Shown here piece after piece: positions 32,501 through 63,650 of a stretch of DNA of 64,000 nucleotides. Below the pieces are notes generated by a model. It made no database searches and had not been told where the DNA came from. It worked only from the letters and a program-made list of their open reading frames with translations. Every line of letters starts with the position of its first letter. Position 1 is the first letter of the stretch. The DNA is from Paroedura picta. Lineage: Eukaryota; Chordata; Lepidosauria; Squamata; Gekkonidae. A program made the position numbers and the translations under genes. The stretch spans positions 10,485,492 to 10,549,491 of the forward strand of contig NC_135370.1 in assembly GCF_049243985.1 (NCBI RefSeq), written 5' to 3'.

Positions 32501-35500
32501 CTTTGCCTACTTCACTTTATTTAACTGGGTATTGGCCATATTGTGTTACGTCATGATTTCTGCACAGGTATGTTATGAGAATACTTCAGATGTGGAACAA
32601 GGAAGTTATTCCAGGTAAACCTTTTAAACAAAACAGCAAACATAACAAAAACAACTCTGGAGACCTGTCATAACGTTGTTGGTGTAGTCATCAGTGAAAA
32701 CAGTTTGGAAATAAAACATGTAAATTAAAACAAAAGCTCAGGGTTAAATTTAAGGCACTTCCAGGAATTATTAACTTTAAGGAATTTAAGGTAGCATCCA
32801 GCTATTTAGAATGCTGAACTCTGAACATTATTAACAAGCTTTAGCACAGTACAGCACTCATTAACTTTAGTGCTAAAAACAGAACAATCTATAACTGTGT
32901 CAACCAGGAAGCATTACATGAATAAGTCTTTTGTCTGCATCTATTAAAAGCCACAAAGTAATCCCTTTTGTTGCACGTCTATTGGGTCGTGGCAATACAA
33001 AGCAGATCTGAGTTTCCAAAAAGGCTGCAGAGAAGACAAGGAGAGGACAAAGAGCCACCGGTTTCAATTATAGCATTACTAGACTAGGCCGTAAGGAGTC
33101 CAGCCAGCTGTGCAATGCTGGCTCCGAGCCTTTTCTAGCTGCTTCCTTTGGAAGTCCACATGGCAAGGCAGACCTGAACAGAAGCAGCTAGAAGCATGAA
33201 GGGCAGGCGGAGCTTCAAGCCATTAGAGGTCGCCCTTGCAGAAGGCAAAGGGAAAATCAAATGCATTTCCTCGCAGTCAGATCCAGATGATAAAGACAGA
33301 AGAGTTGTTTTTGTATACCCAAGCTTTCCACTACCCAAAGGTGTCCCCGACTGGTGTACAAAAACATCTTTCTCTGCCTCTCCCCACAACAGATACCCTG
33401 TGAGGTGGGAGCTACCCTGCTGCCCTGCGAGAACAGCTCTAAGAAAACGGTGAGTAGTCCAAGGTCACCCAGCTGGCTGCACGTGAAGGAGTGGGGGGAA
33501 ATAAACCCAATTCTCCAGATTAGAGGCCAATGCTCCTTAACCACTACACCAGGGGTAGTCAAACTGAGGCCCTCCAGATGTCCATGGACTACAATTCCCA
33601 TGAGCCCCTGCCAGCATTTGCTGGACATCTGGAGGGCCGCTGCTTGACTACCCCTGCTACACCATGCTGGCTCTTGAAGGGCAGAACACAACTGCAACTT
33701 TGCTGATAATTGATAACTCCCCAATAACCCCCCCCCATTTCAGTCAAAGGCAGCTCTCTTTTTTAAAATATATATATAACGTGGATAGAATGGAATCTCT
33801 GAGGCCTGCCCATTACTAAGCCAAACTACCATGGAAACGCCACAGGGGCTTGCTGAGATTTCCAGGGAGGGGCAAATTAATTCAGAAAGGCTACTTGCCC
33901 AGTGCAGATTGGGAATGCAGCACAAGCCAAATCTGGAGAAGTGGGCCTGATTCCCTATTCTTCCTCCATATGCAGCCAGGTGCAGGGCCAGTCCAAGTTC
34001 TCTTAGGATTGTTCTCAAAGAGCAGTTCTCTCAGAACTCTCTCAGTGCCACCTATTCGCTCAGTGTCTGTGGTGGAGAGAGGAAGGGAAGGGGGTTTGTA
34101 TGCTGCTTTGGGGCTCCTTCAAGCAAGGAAAAGCAGGGTATAACCGCCACCGTCCCGCTCTTCTTTTTCTTCTTCATTTGGCCTGTTGGGAGTTGCACTG
34201 TCATGCAACTGCAAATTCCCATGGCAATCACTTGACAGTTACAATGCATACCCTGGACCATAGTTTTATTGTGGAGGAGGAAGGGCAAGAGGGTTGACCA
34301 AGTTTTACAAAGTTCTTATCAGATAACAATATGCCTGAAAAAGGTTACAATTTAGTGTTCTCTTCCCACCTGTACAGATTTATAAAGGTTGTGGCTGTCT
34401 TCTCCCCAACTTTTTGGAAAATGGGAATCACTTTTGTGAAAGAGGAAGGGAATTCTCAGGCCACCTCATAAAATTCTACAATCCAGAACAGCCAAAACAG
34501 TTGAGATTATTCTAAGGCACCCTTAGTGACGCTACAGGAATATCCCAAAACGCAGCACAGTTACTCTGTTCTCACTACTTTAGGCTTATGTATTTTAGAG
34601 CAATTCCTCAGTGGAATAGGCTTCCTTGGGAGGTGGCGGGTTCTCCATCTTTGGAAGTTTTTAGGCTAGAGAATAATCTGCCAGAAAGAGATGTGCCAGT
34701 GATTGTCTCTTGTGGCCCTTACTTCCGTACCCAAGGAAGTGCTGATTGCCACTGTGGGATGGGAGGTGAATTTCCTCCAGGCCAGGCTGGATTCTGGAGA
34801 TTTTTGGTGAGGGGGATCACTTGGGCATGAACATGGGGTCACTGTGGATGGGCAAGTAGCTGTGAGTTTCTGTATTGTGCAGGAGGTTGGACTAGATGAC
34901 CCTAGAGGTCTCTTCTAATTTTATGAATCTATGAAATCTCAATCCTTTCCCTGTTACAAAAAAGATGAAAAGTTACAAAGAAGAGGCAGGCACAGCAACC
35001 CTTCTCAACCCAAGACTTACTTAGTCAGAAGAACGAAAGGAATGCAAGAAATAGCACACATGTAGAATACGACTTTACCATCTAGAGCAAAATTATCAAC
35101 TCAAGCCAAGATTCCCTGGTAAATTTGCAACCCTTCACTTTTTAAAATTTGAAATTATGCCTATACTGCATATCTGCTCTGTTTCTTGCACATGAAAGAA
35201 AATCCTCCTGGCTTGGAACCATCTAAATCAACTTCCACGAGGCCAACAGCCCTCCCCGTTCACTGGCCCCACTAGCCACTGACTATGGATGTTTCATTTC
35301 GCCAGCATAGCCTAAAAGACTCCTCCTCCCTGAAAGTACTTAATCCTTCTCCAATCCACTTCTGAGTAGTCCTAACCGTTAACTGAGGCGTGTATAGTCT
35401 AGGATTTTAAAGCCTGAGAAGGAAGCTTGAACCCTCGCAAGCGGATTCCCTGGAAACTCCCGCTGGCTCGAAGGTGCTTGTTGGCTCAACTTTCACTAAT

Positions 35501-35853
35501 CCTAAAGCGCTCTTTTTATCCTGAATCTGCTCCCAACCCCATTCAGGGGAGAGCCAGTCAAGATCCCTGGCAGGAAGAGCACAAGGGGGAAAGGCGCTTT
35601 AATCCTGCCTCGTAAACCCCCTTCACGAGCCTCAGACCGGGTCCCTTCAGCCCTTTCCCGAAGGAGACAAACGCCTTAGTGCTCTCGCCCTCCACTGAAA
35701 CTCCCCCAGTCGTTATTTGAGAACTCACCCTGCCCCAGGCAGGCTTGCATGGAGAGACCCCCCCCCCCATGCATAAATGCACAAAACACCACGAGCATGC
35801 AAAAGGCGTTTGTTTCCGCGTGGGGGGCGCGGTCTGGCGCCGGGGCTTACCAT
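29596..35853 (-). CDS. HSPE1: Mitochondrial 10 kDa chaperonin (Hsp10), complete coding span
   Basis: Hsp10 forms the heptameric lid that caps Hsp60 during ATP-driven folding in the mitochondrial matrix. Coding exons: 35851-35853 (ATG only), 31405-31569, 30651-30740 and 29596-29646. All junctions have AG/GT and phase 0, giving 102 residues, the same as human. Residues 2-56 run AGQAFKKFLPLFDRVLVE onward and include the mobile loop ETVTKGGIMLPEKSQGK, whose Ile-Met-Leu contacts Hsp60. The exon-3 part DGNPLPVSVKVGEKVLLPEY carries the roof/barrel segment, and the last exon ends FRDGDILGKYVD. There is no cleavable presequence, as expected. The gene is head-to-head with HSPD1 across a shared promoter. 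The start is fixed by the lone ATG in context GCGCCATGG before a GTAAGC donor. Intron 1 contains a Sauria-type SINE with a hAT insertion and a CR1 end. Confidence 0.97.
31850..31986. mobile_element. Palindromic hAT MITE in HSPE1 intron 1
   Basis: A full-length copy with TTCTTGAC on both sides (31842-31849 and 31987-31994). Confidence 0.88.
33297..33673 (-). mobile_element. Sauria-type SINE split by a MITE
   Basis: SINE body with CACCCAGCTGG and ACCACTACACC segments; the head is divided by the hAT MITE at 33550-33656. It is in HSPE1 intron 1. Confidence 0.8.
33550..33656. mobile_element. Palindromic hAT MITE inside a SINE
   Basis: A copy lacking most of one arm's inner part. It splits the tRNA-like head of a Sauria-type SINE, with CTACACCA repeated on both sides once the shared CA is counted, so it is younger than that SINE. 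Confidence 0.88.
33880..34185 (+). mobile_element. Sauria-type SINE, 3' part
   Basis: Plus-strand copy ending with the GCTTTGGGGCTCCTT / AAGCAGGGTATAA tail segment followed by TTC repeats. Head not recognisable. Confidence 0.6.
34575..34935 (+). mobile_element. CR1-type LINE 3' end
   Basis: GTGGAATAGGCTTCCTTGGG through GAGGTTGGACTAGATGACCC to TTTTATGAATCTATGAAATC. In HSPE1 intron 1. Confidence 0.8.
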
Positions 35854-36212
35854 GGCGCCTGCCGGGGGTGCTCTCTCGCGCTCTCTTGCTCTCTGGCACG
35901 CGCGTTCCCAGTGACCGACAGCCCGAACACATGTGGGGAAAGGGTCGCGCGTGCGCACAACACGCCCTCGGAGACAGAAGTCCTTCCGGTGGTCACGGGG
36001 CTCAAAGGGCACGAAAGTAGAACAGGCCTCCTCCGCCGCCACTTTCTCTTCGGCTCCGATGGTTTCGCCTGACGATATGTTACAAATCCTAAAATCCAGG
36101 GGTTTGTTTTACTTTTAATTCCCTGTCTCTGGTAGGGGGCCTGTGAGGCGAAGGGGGACGCCCCCGGAAGTGACGCCCAGCGCCATGCGTCGCTTTGCGG
36201 CGAGCATGGGCA

Positions 36213-36230
36213 TTCCAGAAAATTCTAGAA
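36213..36230. promoter_or_regulatory. Heat-shock element (HSF1 site)
   Basis: The sequence TTCCAGAAAATTCTAGAA contains four perfect alternating inverted units, TTC-nn-GAA-nn-TTC-nn-GAA, the consensus for trimeric HSF1 binding. It lies between the two chaperonin genes and is symmetrical, so it can serve both. Confidence 0.9.
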
Positions 36231-36349
36231 CGGGGCGGCCCGGAAACCTGCATACCCCATACCCGAGGGAGCAGCCCCGCCCCTTTCCTCGCCATCTAGC
36301 CTGTGGGCGGCGGGGGCGTGGCCGGCGGTGTTATGCGGCCGCGCTGGTT

Positions 36350-36498
36350 CCGGGGCGGCAGGCTGAGGCGGCGAGCGGCAGAGGGGCGGGGGAGAAAGCG
36401 CGAAGCGTCCGCCTCCTGCCCGCCAGTCTGCACGCGCGCACGCGAGAGAGAGAGAGAGGGAGTCCGGCAGCCGCCTCGCTCGTCCCGCTCCGGTCCCG
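36350..36498 (+). other. HSPD1: HSPD1 non-coding exon 1 (5' UTR), start approximate
   Basis: A good donor, G|GTAAGAG, follows 36498 in the CpG island. The coding exon at 38154 is preceded by an acceptor (TTTTTATAG) and only two untranslated bases, so an upstream 5' UTR exon is required. Vertebrate HSPD1 has such an exon. The 5' limit is a guess. Confidence 0.6.
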
Positions 36499-37165
36499 GT
36501 AAGAGGGGGGGCCCTGAGGGGGCGGGCGCCCGGAGCCTGGTCGGGGAGGGGGACGCAGGCGTTATTGCCGGTCGGGATGCCTCCAGGCGCGCACGCGCGA
36601 GCGGAGATTCGGGGGGGGGACCGGTCGGGGGGGGGCTCTGCAGGGGGAGGCCGTGACAAGCCCCCCCCCTCCGCCCGGCTGGTTGCCTGGGCGGGCTCCC
36701 CACGTGCGAGATGCGGAGAGGGCCGGGCGGAGTCGGTAGGTACCACCTCCCGCCGGGAAGACCCCCAACCAGACCCTTCCTCTCCCACCCGAGGAGCTGC
36801 TGGGCTGGTCCGGTTCCCCCCATTTGAATCCCGGCGTCCTCCTGGCGGTGCCGCCGCCGGTGGGCCTGCAGGGGGCGTTGCTGCTCTTCCTGACCTTGGG
36901 CCGCCGAGCACGTGTGCAGGGAGCCCGGGGCCCGGCGGGAAGCCTCGCCATTCGCTGCCTTAAGCAAGCCCGGGCATGGGCCACCCCTGACCCGTTGACC
37001 TCTCTCTTTCTTTAAGCATTCTGCCGGGTCGCTCTGTGGGCCTGAAGCAGCAGAACAAACGTTATTTATTTAATTGTATTATATATCTATATATTTGTAT
37101 ACTGCCCTCCCCAAAGGCCCAGGACAGTGCACGTAAAACAGAACAGAAACAATACGGATAACTTT

Positions 37166-37291
37166 CAGGGGTATTCAAACCGCGGCTCTCCAGATGTCCA
37201 TGGACTACAATTCCCATGAGCATTCGCTGGCAGGGGCTAGTGGGAATTGTAGTCCATGGACATCTGGAGAGCCGCAGTTTGACTACCCCTG
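37166..37291. mobile_element. Palindromic hAT MITE in HSPD1 intron 1
   Basis: A copy with TIR CAGGGGTATTCAAAC and a shortened centre. The target duplication is not clear. Confidence 0.85.
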
Positions 37292-38090
37292 ACTTAGATT
37301 AATGATAATGAATGTATCTGGTTTGGAGCCCATTTTCTAAAAAACATTATCTGAGGCCACCACTCTCAGCTTGTGCCGAACTCTACATCAAGAGGGCATT
37401 TCCATGTGTGTCAGAAAAAGCTGTTAAATGCTACGTTGAATGCTGGAGAAGACAACAGCATCATCACGTTGGCCCAGGCAGGCACACCCCATGCTGAGGG
37501 CCACAACACTTTGGAGGTTGGAGTGTCATGGTCCCAAGGACATTGGTGGGGCAATGGATAGAGCCAAATTATGACAGGCAGGATCCAGCTAAGGGGGAGC
37601 AAGGTGGCTTAAAAGAAAGCACTGATGACAGACTGAGGAGGATGGCATGAAGCCACACAAGCCAAGTGTGGTGATATACTAACTTCAAAGGCCATTCCTA
37701 AGAACAGGCCTTGAAAGGGTCCCCTCGCCTGCCAGGCAGCTTAAGGTGGCTTTGGGCTGCAGCTCGGGAGCTGGGCAGTTCCTTAGCAGGCAGTCAGCAG
37801 GGCAGGAGGCCCTCGTTAACAGGCCCTCCACCACCACCCCTTGCCTAGGGCCCTTTCCCCTTACCTGCCGCTGGCTTCAGGCACTGAAGCGCATCTGAGA
37901 GCAAAGAGGCTAGAGTCCAGGGACGGAGGGCGGGAGCTGCAAGGGCAGGGCCAATCAGCCCTATTCCAACTTGGACAGCCGGACATGTTCCACCCTCCCA
38001 GGCTGTTTCACAAATATATAGAAGAACCATGGATAAGGATATAACCTTAAGCCTTTTGCATGTTTTAGTAAGCAAATTGCTCATGACTGA

Positions 38091-47427
<9,337 letters not shown>

Positions 47428-47649
47428 TCATCCTTGGGGGCGGGGACGTGGATCTGCATCATGAACTACAGCAGTGGTGACTTGAGAGCTTATGCATCAC
47501 GCCTTTGCGAGGGACAGGATGGAGGAGAGGGACTGCTGAAGGGGCGGTGTTCAAAGAATCATTGTAACATTAGTTACTGGATTTCAGTTGACACATGTAT
47601 AATCGTTTATGGCCACTGTCCATGCTGAGATAATTTATTTTGTACTTTG

Positions 47650-47655
47650 AATAAA
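47650..47655 (+). terminator. HSPD1: HSPD1 proximal poly(A) signal
   Basis: AATAAA lies about 220 bp after the HSPD1 stop and is followed by a T/G-rich stretch. It probably defines the main 3' end near 47675. Confidence 0.7.
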
Positions 47656-47866
47656 AAGACATTTGTACATTCCTGGTACTGGGTGCGAGATCTGTGTCCC
47701 ACAGTGCTGTAAACATAAATCAGCAGAAGCACGCTAAAAGTTCTGTCTAAATCAGAATTTATTGGTGCTTGCGATTGCTAGAAAATCCGGAAGGTATTGT
47801 GTGCAGAATTGATTTGGTAAAAATGTGTACAAAGTAGACATATACAATTATGTGACAACTTTATGT

Positions 47867-47872
47867 AATAAA
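47867..47872 (+). terminator. HSPD1: HSPD1 distal poly(A) signal
   Basis: A second AATAAA lies 217 bp downstream of the first, in AT-rich sequence, and could give a longer 3' UTR. The interval from here to 48850 shows no gene; it is the convergent HSPD1/COQ10B spacer. Confidence 0.45.
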
Positions 47873-48851
47873 AGATTGTTCAAAGGTATGAAATGTTATT
47901 TAACTTATTCTCAGCACATGTAATCAGTCCTGTTTACCAAAGAGTTGAGAGGTAATAGTTCTGTGCATAAAATACTCCTCTTCCTCCTGGGGAACAGTGA
48001 GGTTTCACCTTATTGCGGAAGGCACTGCCTTCTGGATGGAGTAGGGGGGAGTTTTTCATCTAGTTGGGAGCAGAGCGCAGCAGAAGAGATTATTCATTCT
48101 ATTGAGATAGCCTGACCCATACAGGGATTGTCCATTGTGCCAAATTCACAAATTTTCCTGTTATTTTATTTCTGTCCTGCATCTAGTACCATTTAGACTG
48201 CAAACAGTCTTACTGCAACCTGGAAGAACTCCAGATTTGGCTAAAACAAGGGTGCACCCTGGCATGAAAGCCAGAAAAAGGGGGCTTTTCACTTGACCCT
48301 CTGTGGTCACTTAACTGCTAGGCTATGAAGTACCTGACTCCCAAAAGTGCCTCCCTTGCCACAAATTTGGCTAGTCTTGAGGGTGTTCCTGGACTCTGGC
48401 TTGCTCCTGCTGCTACAGATCATGGCCTAAGTGAATTTTCCCTCTGCTGCCCTCCGTGTCTTGCATGAAGACAATACAAGGGAGCCATGTGTGCGGATGC
48501 CATCTGATAGTCCTCCCAACTGAGTCCCAGAATTTCCACTTCTGTTTGAGCAGCCCTTCTCTTCCGTTGAGCCGGCTTGTTGCTAAATTTATGGACAAAG
48601 GCAGAAGCTTCTTGCCGGTTTTGGGACAAAGTCCCCTCCCACCTCAGTCCTCTTTTGGAGGCCGTGGGCATGCGCTTGTTGACACACGGGCTTTTAATGC
48701 CGAGCCTGACTTAAACCAAGGACAGACGTTTCCATGATGGCTGGAGCCACTGTCGGGTTTGTGCTGTGCTCTGGGGCCAGGGAGAACTTGGGGACGGAGT
48801 AATCAAAACACTTAATATTTGAGAGATTCTAACAAGGCTGTACCATCCATT

Positions 48852-48857
48852 TTATTG
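48852..48857 (-). terminator. COQ10B: COQ10B poly(A) signal
   Basis: TTTATT on the plus strand gives AATAAA on the minus strand, about 710 bp past the COQ10B stop. It implies a 3' UTR of roughly 48835-49563. Confidence 0.5.
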
Positions 48858-49563
48858 ATCAGGCACTGTATTATTGCCCCCCCCCCCCTGTAAACCCTCC
48901 TGTAACTTGCAACTAACCATCTTTAAAAACTTGCTAATAATCTTGCTCAGAGCTAACAATGTCATTGCAATGAGATTCCCTTATTCACTTGAAATCATGA
49001 TGGAGTGCATAGAACTCCACTCACCGTCAGCCCTTTATGGAGTCCTGAATGCACAAGACGGCAAGAACATTCTAGAGAACCGGATGGTTTTAAAACAGCA
49101 GCCCTTAAACATTTGTACAGCTGCCCACTCACACCTGCTGCCACTATGTACAAGTCAATAAAACAAGCTTGCATGCAAAACTGCCTTGGGCTTGTCATCA
49201 ATAGTAAAAATAAATAAATTTGAAAGACTAATAACTTAAAACTTTACTGCAATAGTAAATAAAACACTGCAAAAACCAAGGCAGAAGACCTGCCAGTGCT
49301 GAGTCTGGTTTATACAAACTGGCAAGATGCAGAAGGCAATTTGGGTGTGGACTGTAGCTGCCCTTCAGTCATACTTAATCTGCACCTTAAATTGCACTTG
49401 ATTGAAACATCTCTATTATGTACATCTGCACTTCTTGTGCACACTTTGTACAGTAATACACTATACATAATTGGCAAATGCCCCCGTGTAATTTGAGGCA
49501 CACATGAAAAGTTTCATGTATGAACAAAGATGTACAAATAATTTAACGGGACTCTTTCCCCTT

Positions 49564-60499
<10,936 letters not shown>

Positions 60500-60789
60500 C
60501 TGGGAGAGAGTTAAAACTCTTTGAAATCTTCCATCTTTGATTAAAAACCCTCCGGTTTCAGACCTGGCTCTTAGTCTCCCTTCCATTTGCCCTACAAACA
60601 GGGAGAAGAGCTGTTTTTGGCAATTTCCCCCCACCCTCTGTACACCTCCTCTCTCGATGTTTCTGGGGACTCCATAGACCCAAGGCAGAGCTCTGGGGCT
60701 CACAGGACACAGCAGTCGAAAGGGAAGAGGCAGGGAAATTGCTCTTTATGCAGCCAAGGGAAGCTCAAGGGCCAAACCTCACCTTGCAA

Positions 60790-61075
60790 ATAAAGGTAAA
60801 TGTATCCCCTGTGCAAGCATCGAGTCATGTCTCACCCTTGGGGTGACGCCCTCTGGCGTTTTCTTGGCAGACTCAATACAGGGTGGTTTGACATTCCTTT
60901 CTCCAGTCATTACCGTTTACCCCCCAGCAAGCAAACTGGGTACTCATTTTACCGACCTCGGAAGGATGGAAGGCTGAGTCAACCTTGAGTCGGCTGCTGG
61001 GATCGAATCCCCAGCCTCATGCTCAGAGCTTCAGACAGCATGTTGGCTGCCTTACCACCCTGCGCCACAAGAGGC
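60790..61075 (-). mobile_element. tRNA-derived SINE (second family)
   Basis: Minus-strand copy with GGTAAATG tail side and TGCGCCACAAGAGGC head side on the plus strand. Target duplication not clear. Confidence 0.82.
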
Positions 61076-61675
61076 AGTTCACACAGAGGCAAATATCTCT
61101 GTGTAAAAATTTACAGGTAAAGCCAGTGGCTAAACAGACACCTGCCTTCACAAGCATGCCAAGGCTTCCAAAAGGTGGCCAGTTTTCTTCTAATTTCTGG
61201 ACTGCAAGAACTGGCTGTGTGGCCATTCACATGTTAATCAAGTGAGCCAGAAAGAGAACAGAGCTGTCTCCGGGGCTTGGAAACAGTGGCAAGCTAAGGT
61301 TTCATTAGGAAAAGATGGGGAGGGGCCAGAATCTTTGGGAGATTGCCCAGCTGGTGTGGATAAGAAAGAATATTTGCAAGTTTTTTAAGGAGAGGTGTGA
61401 GAGACATGAAGGGTGGGAAGCCCACATGCCGGCGGAGAAAGGAAAAGGCAAACAGAGCCTGAACAAGAAATCTGGAAAATGCAGTGCTCTGCCTCTTGCA
61501 AGAGAAGTTTTAGGCCTGGTTATGTGGATGCCTCAGCCACCCTTTTATTTTCCTTCACTCAAATGTTGGCCATCTATTATTGCTCAGGATTTTCCTTATC
61601 TAACCAATGCCGAAAGAGGCTGTGTTTTGTTTCTGACCTTGGAATTGTGCAGACAGCTTCTTCGTCTGCTTAGAG

Positions 61676-61811
61676 CAGGGGTAGTCAAACTGCGGCCCTC
61701 CAGATGTCCATGGACTACAATTCCAAGGAGCCCCTGCCAGCAAATGCTGGCAGGGGCTCCTGGGAATTGTAGTCCATGGACATCTGGAGGGCCGCAGTTT
61801 GACTACCCCTG
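61676..61811. mobile_element. Palindromic hAT MITE
   Basis: A full-length copy with the perfect 8-bp duplication GCTTAGAG (61668-61675 and 61812-61819). Confidence 0.92.
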
Positions 61812-62451
61812 GCTTAGAGCCTAACTTGGTTCTCACTCATCACTAGGGAAAGGCAGTGCTTTCACGCACGATGGACATAATGAAGCAGCCAAGTCCACTT
61901 GCAAACGATCACAAAAGTGCACTGAAAGTGGAGTGTCCAGTGGGCTGGAGCAACCAGTGAAATTTCCAAGGTCTCCCCCTACATCTTTGGTGGTTTGGAG
62001 GAAGGCCATTCTTGGTGTCAAGAAAAGAAAGAGGAACAGAGTGTCCAGACTGCAGGCATAACACCTCCAACCCCGACCAATGGTTGACACCGAAAAGGAA
62101 TCCTAGTAGTCTTACTAGGGGAACACTGTGAACTCCTTGAGGTCTAGTGCCTTGAGACCTGGGCCAGCTGTATAAATTCCTCACCTCCCTCCAGGGTAGA
62201 AGGCAATGCCTCTGGGCCTTATTTTCCTACCACCACTCATGTGGCCCCTTCCTTTCTCCCTCTCGCCTCATTTTAGCCTCACGGCAGCCACCCTATGAGG
62301 CAGGCAAAGTGGAGGGTACCTGCCCCAGTGTCCACAGCAGAGGGAGGGGTGCTCTGACAAGTGTTTGATCTTTAAACGCATGTTTGAAAACTCTCAGTCC
62401 AAGTGTGGTGTGTTCCTATTTCAGCTTTATGCATCCCAGATTATTTATTTA

Positions 62452-63029
62452 CTAGTAAGCAAGCCCGCTGCAGGGGAATGCAGTGGGCGCTAGGTGCTTA
62501 CTTGAGTCGTCGGCTGCAGCAGCGGCAGGCTGGTCGGTGGCAGGCTGGTCGGCAGCGGCAGGCTGGTCGGCGGCGGCGATCTTCCGCCGGCGGCGGCCTG
62601 ATGCGGCGAGAGGCGCTTCGCGCCTTTTGCCGCATCAGGCCGCCAGGCAGGGAACCGGGCTCCCTCGGGCGGCGGCCTGACACGGCGAGAGGCGCTCCGC
62701 GCCTCTCGCTGCGTCAGGCCGCCAGGCAGGGAACCCCCGGCAGCCGCGCTTCGCGTGACTGCCGGGGGCTCCCTGGGTCGGCGGCCTGACGCGGCGAGAG
62801 GCGCAGAGCGCCTCTCGCCGCATCAGGCCGGGGGGAACTGCGAGCCGCGCTTCGCACGGCTCGCAGTTGCTGGAGCTGGGAATCGGAGGGACCAATCGGT
62901 CCCTCCGATTGTCTGTCGTGAGGAAGGGTCCAATCCGGACCCTTCCTCATCACGGACAAAGCCCACCTCAAGGGGGCTTAACGAATTATATAGTCCATGG
63001 CGCCCGGGGCGCCATGGGCGGTTTAAAGA
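62452..63029 (-). mobile_element. Non-autonomous Helitron, copy 2
   Basis: It has the same TCTTTAAACCGCC 5' end and hairpin (arms 62463-62472 and 62479-62488) plus CTAG 3' end as copy 1, again between A and T. It is 75 bp longer, mainly because it carries more of the GC-rich hairpin cassettes. It is in the COQ10B intron. Confidence 0.75.
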
Positions 63030-63499
63030 TTATATTTATATATACTGCCCTATTGCTGCATCTGAGGGGCATGCATGAGACACATGCCCATGGTCCCCCA
63101 TTAACCTTCATGCCCATGCTGGAATCTGAACCCAGATTTCCAATATCCTGGTCTGGCATCCAGACTGCTGCCCCCCGCAGTTACCTCCAGACAAACCGAC
63201 AAATTTTGGTGAACTGGTCCTTTTTAAGAAACGCTGAACTCTCTGTGGGCAGCTTGTCATAGTCATGGTCTTTGCACAGTGGTTCCATGGTGCCTTCTGC
63301 AGGTCAGCCCCTCAGGAGTTCTCAGAGCCAGTCCTCAATTTACCTTTTGCACCTGGGCACACAGAGGAGGACTCATTTGGTGCTTATTGCGCATGCCCAT
63401 GTTTTAGAAACCACCAGAACTACTAAGGATAAGTGGACTCTTGCAGCTGCCGCCATGAGGGACCCTGGAGAAGCCCTAGCAGGAGTTCCCCCACCCTCC

Positions 63500-63650
63500 A
63501 GAAACAAGAGCTCTCTCATCCCCACCTACCTCTCAGGGTGCTGTGGGAAGAGGAAGGGAGGGCGACTGTAATTCCCTTTGAGACTTCTTCAGGTAGTGAA
63601 AAGCAGGAAATAAAAAAACAACTCTTCTTCTTGGGGGGATGACAAGGCAC
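63500..63650 (+). mobile_element. Sauria-type SINE, 3' part
   Basis: Plus-strand tail segment (GGAAGGGAGGGCGACTG, then CTTCAGGTAGTGAAAAGCAG) ending in A-rich sequence and CTTCTTCTT. Confidence 0.6.

Larger units (their letters stand above)
35854..36498. promoter_or_regulatory. Bidirectional HSPE1/HSPD1 promoter
   Basis: About 0.6 kb of CpG-rich DNA separates the HSPE1 start codon from the donor of the HSPD1 non-coding first exon. Visible elements are a four-unit heat-shock element (36213-36230), an ETS-like CCGGAAGTG followed by a TGACG half site (36164-36175), an inverted ETS-like CTTCCGGT near 35985 and GC boxes near 36232 and 36270. A shared bidirectional heat-inducible promoter is established for this gene pair in mammals. 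Exact start sites here are not known. Confidence 0.85.

Noticed and set aside
36225-36984. Several 130-230-codon frames on both strands
   Set aside because: They lie in the HSPE1/HSPD1 CpG island, have low-complexity composition, and conflict with the promoter and non-coding exon.
63180-63262. Possible further COQ10B exon on the minus strand
   Set aside because: The translation does not match the expected START-domain sequence upstream of ASCTDG, and no matching donor/acceptor pair was found.
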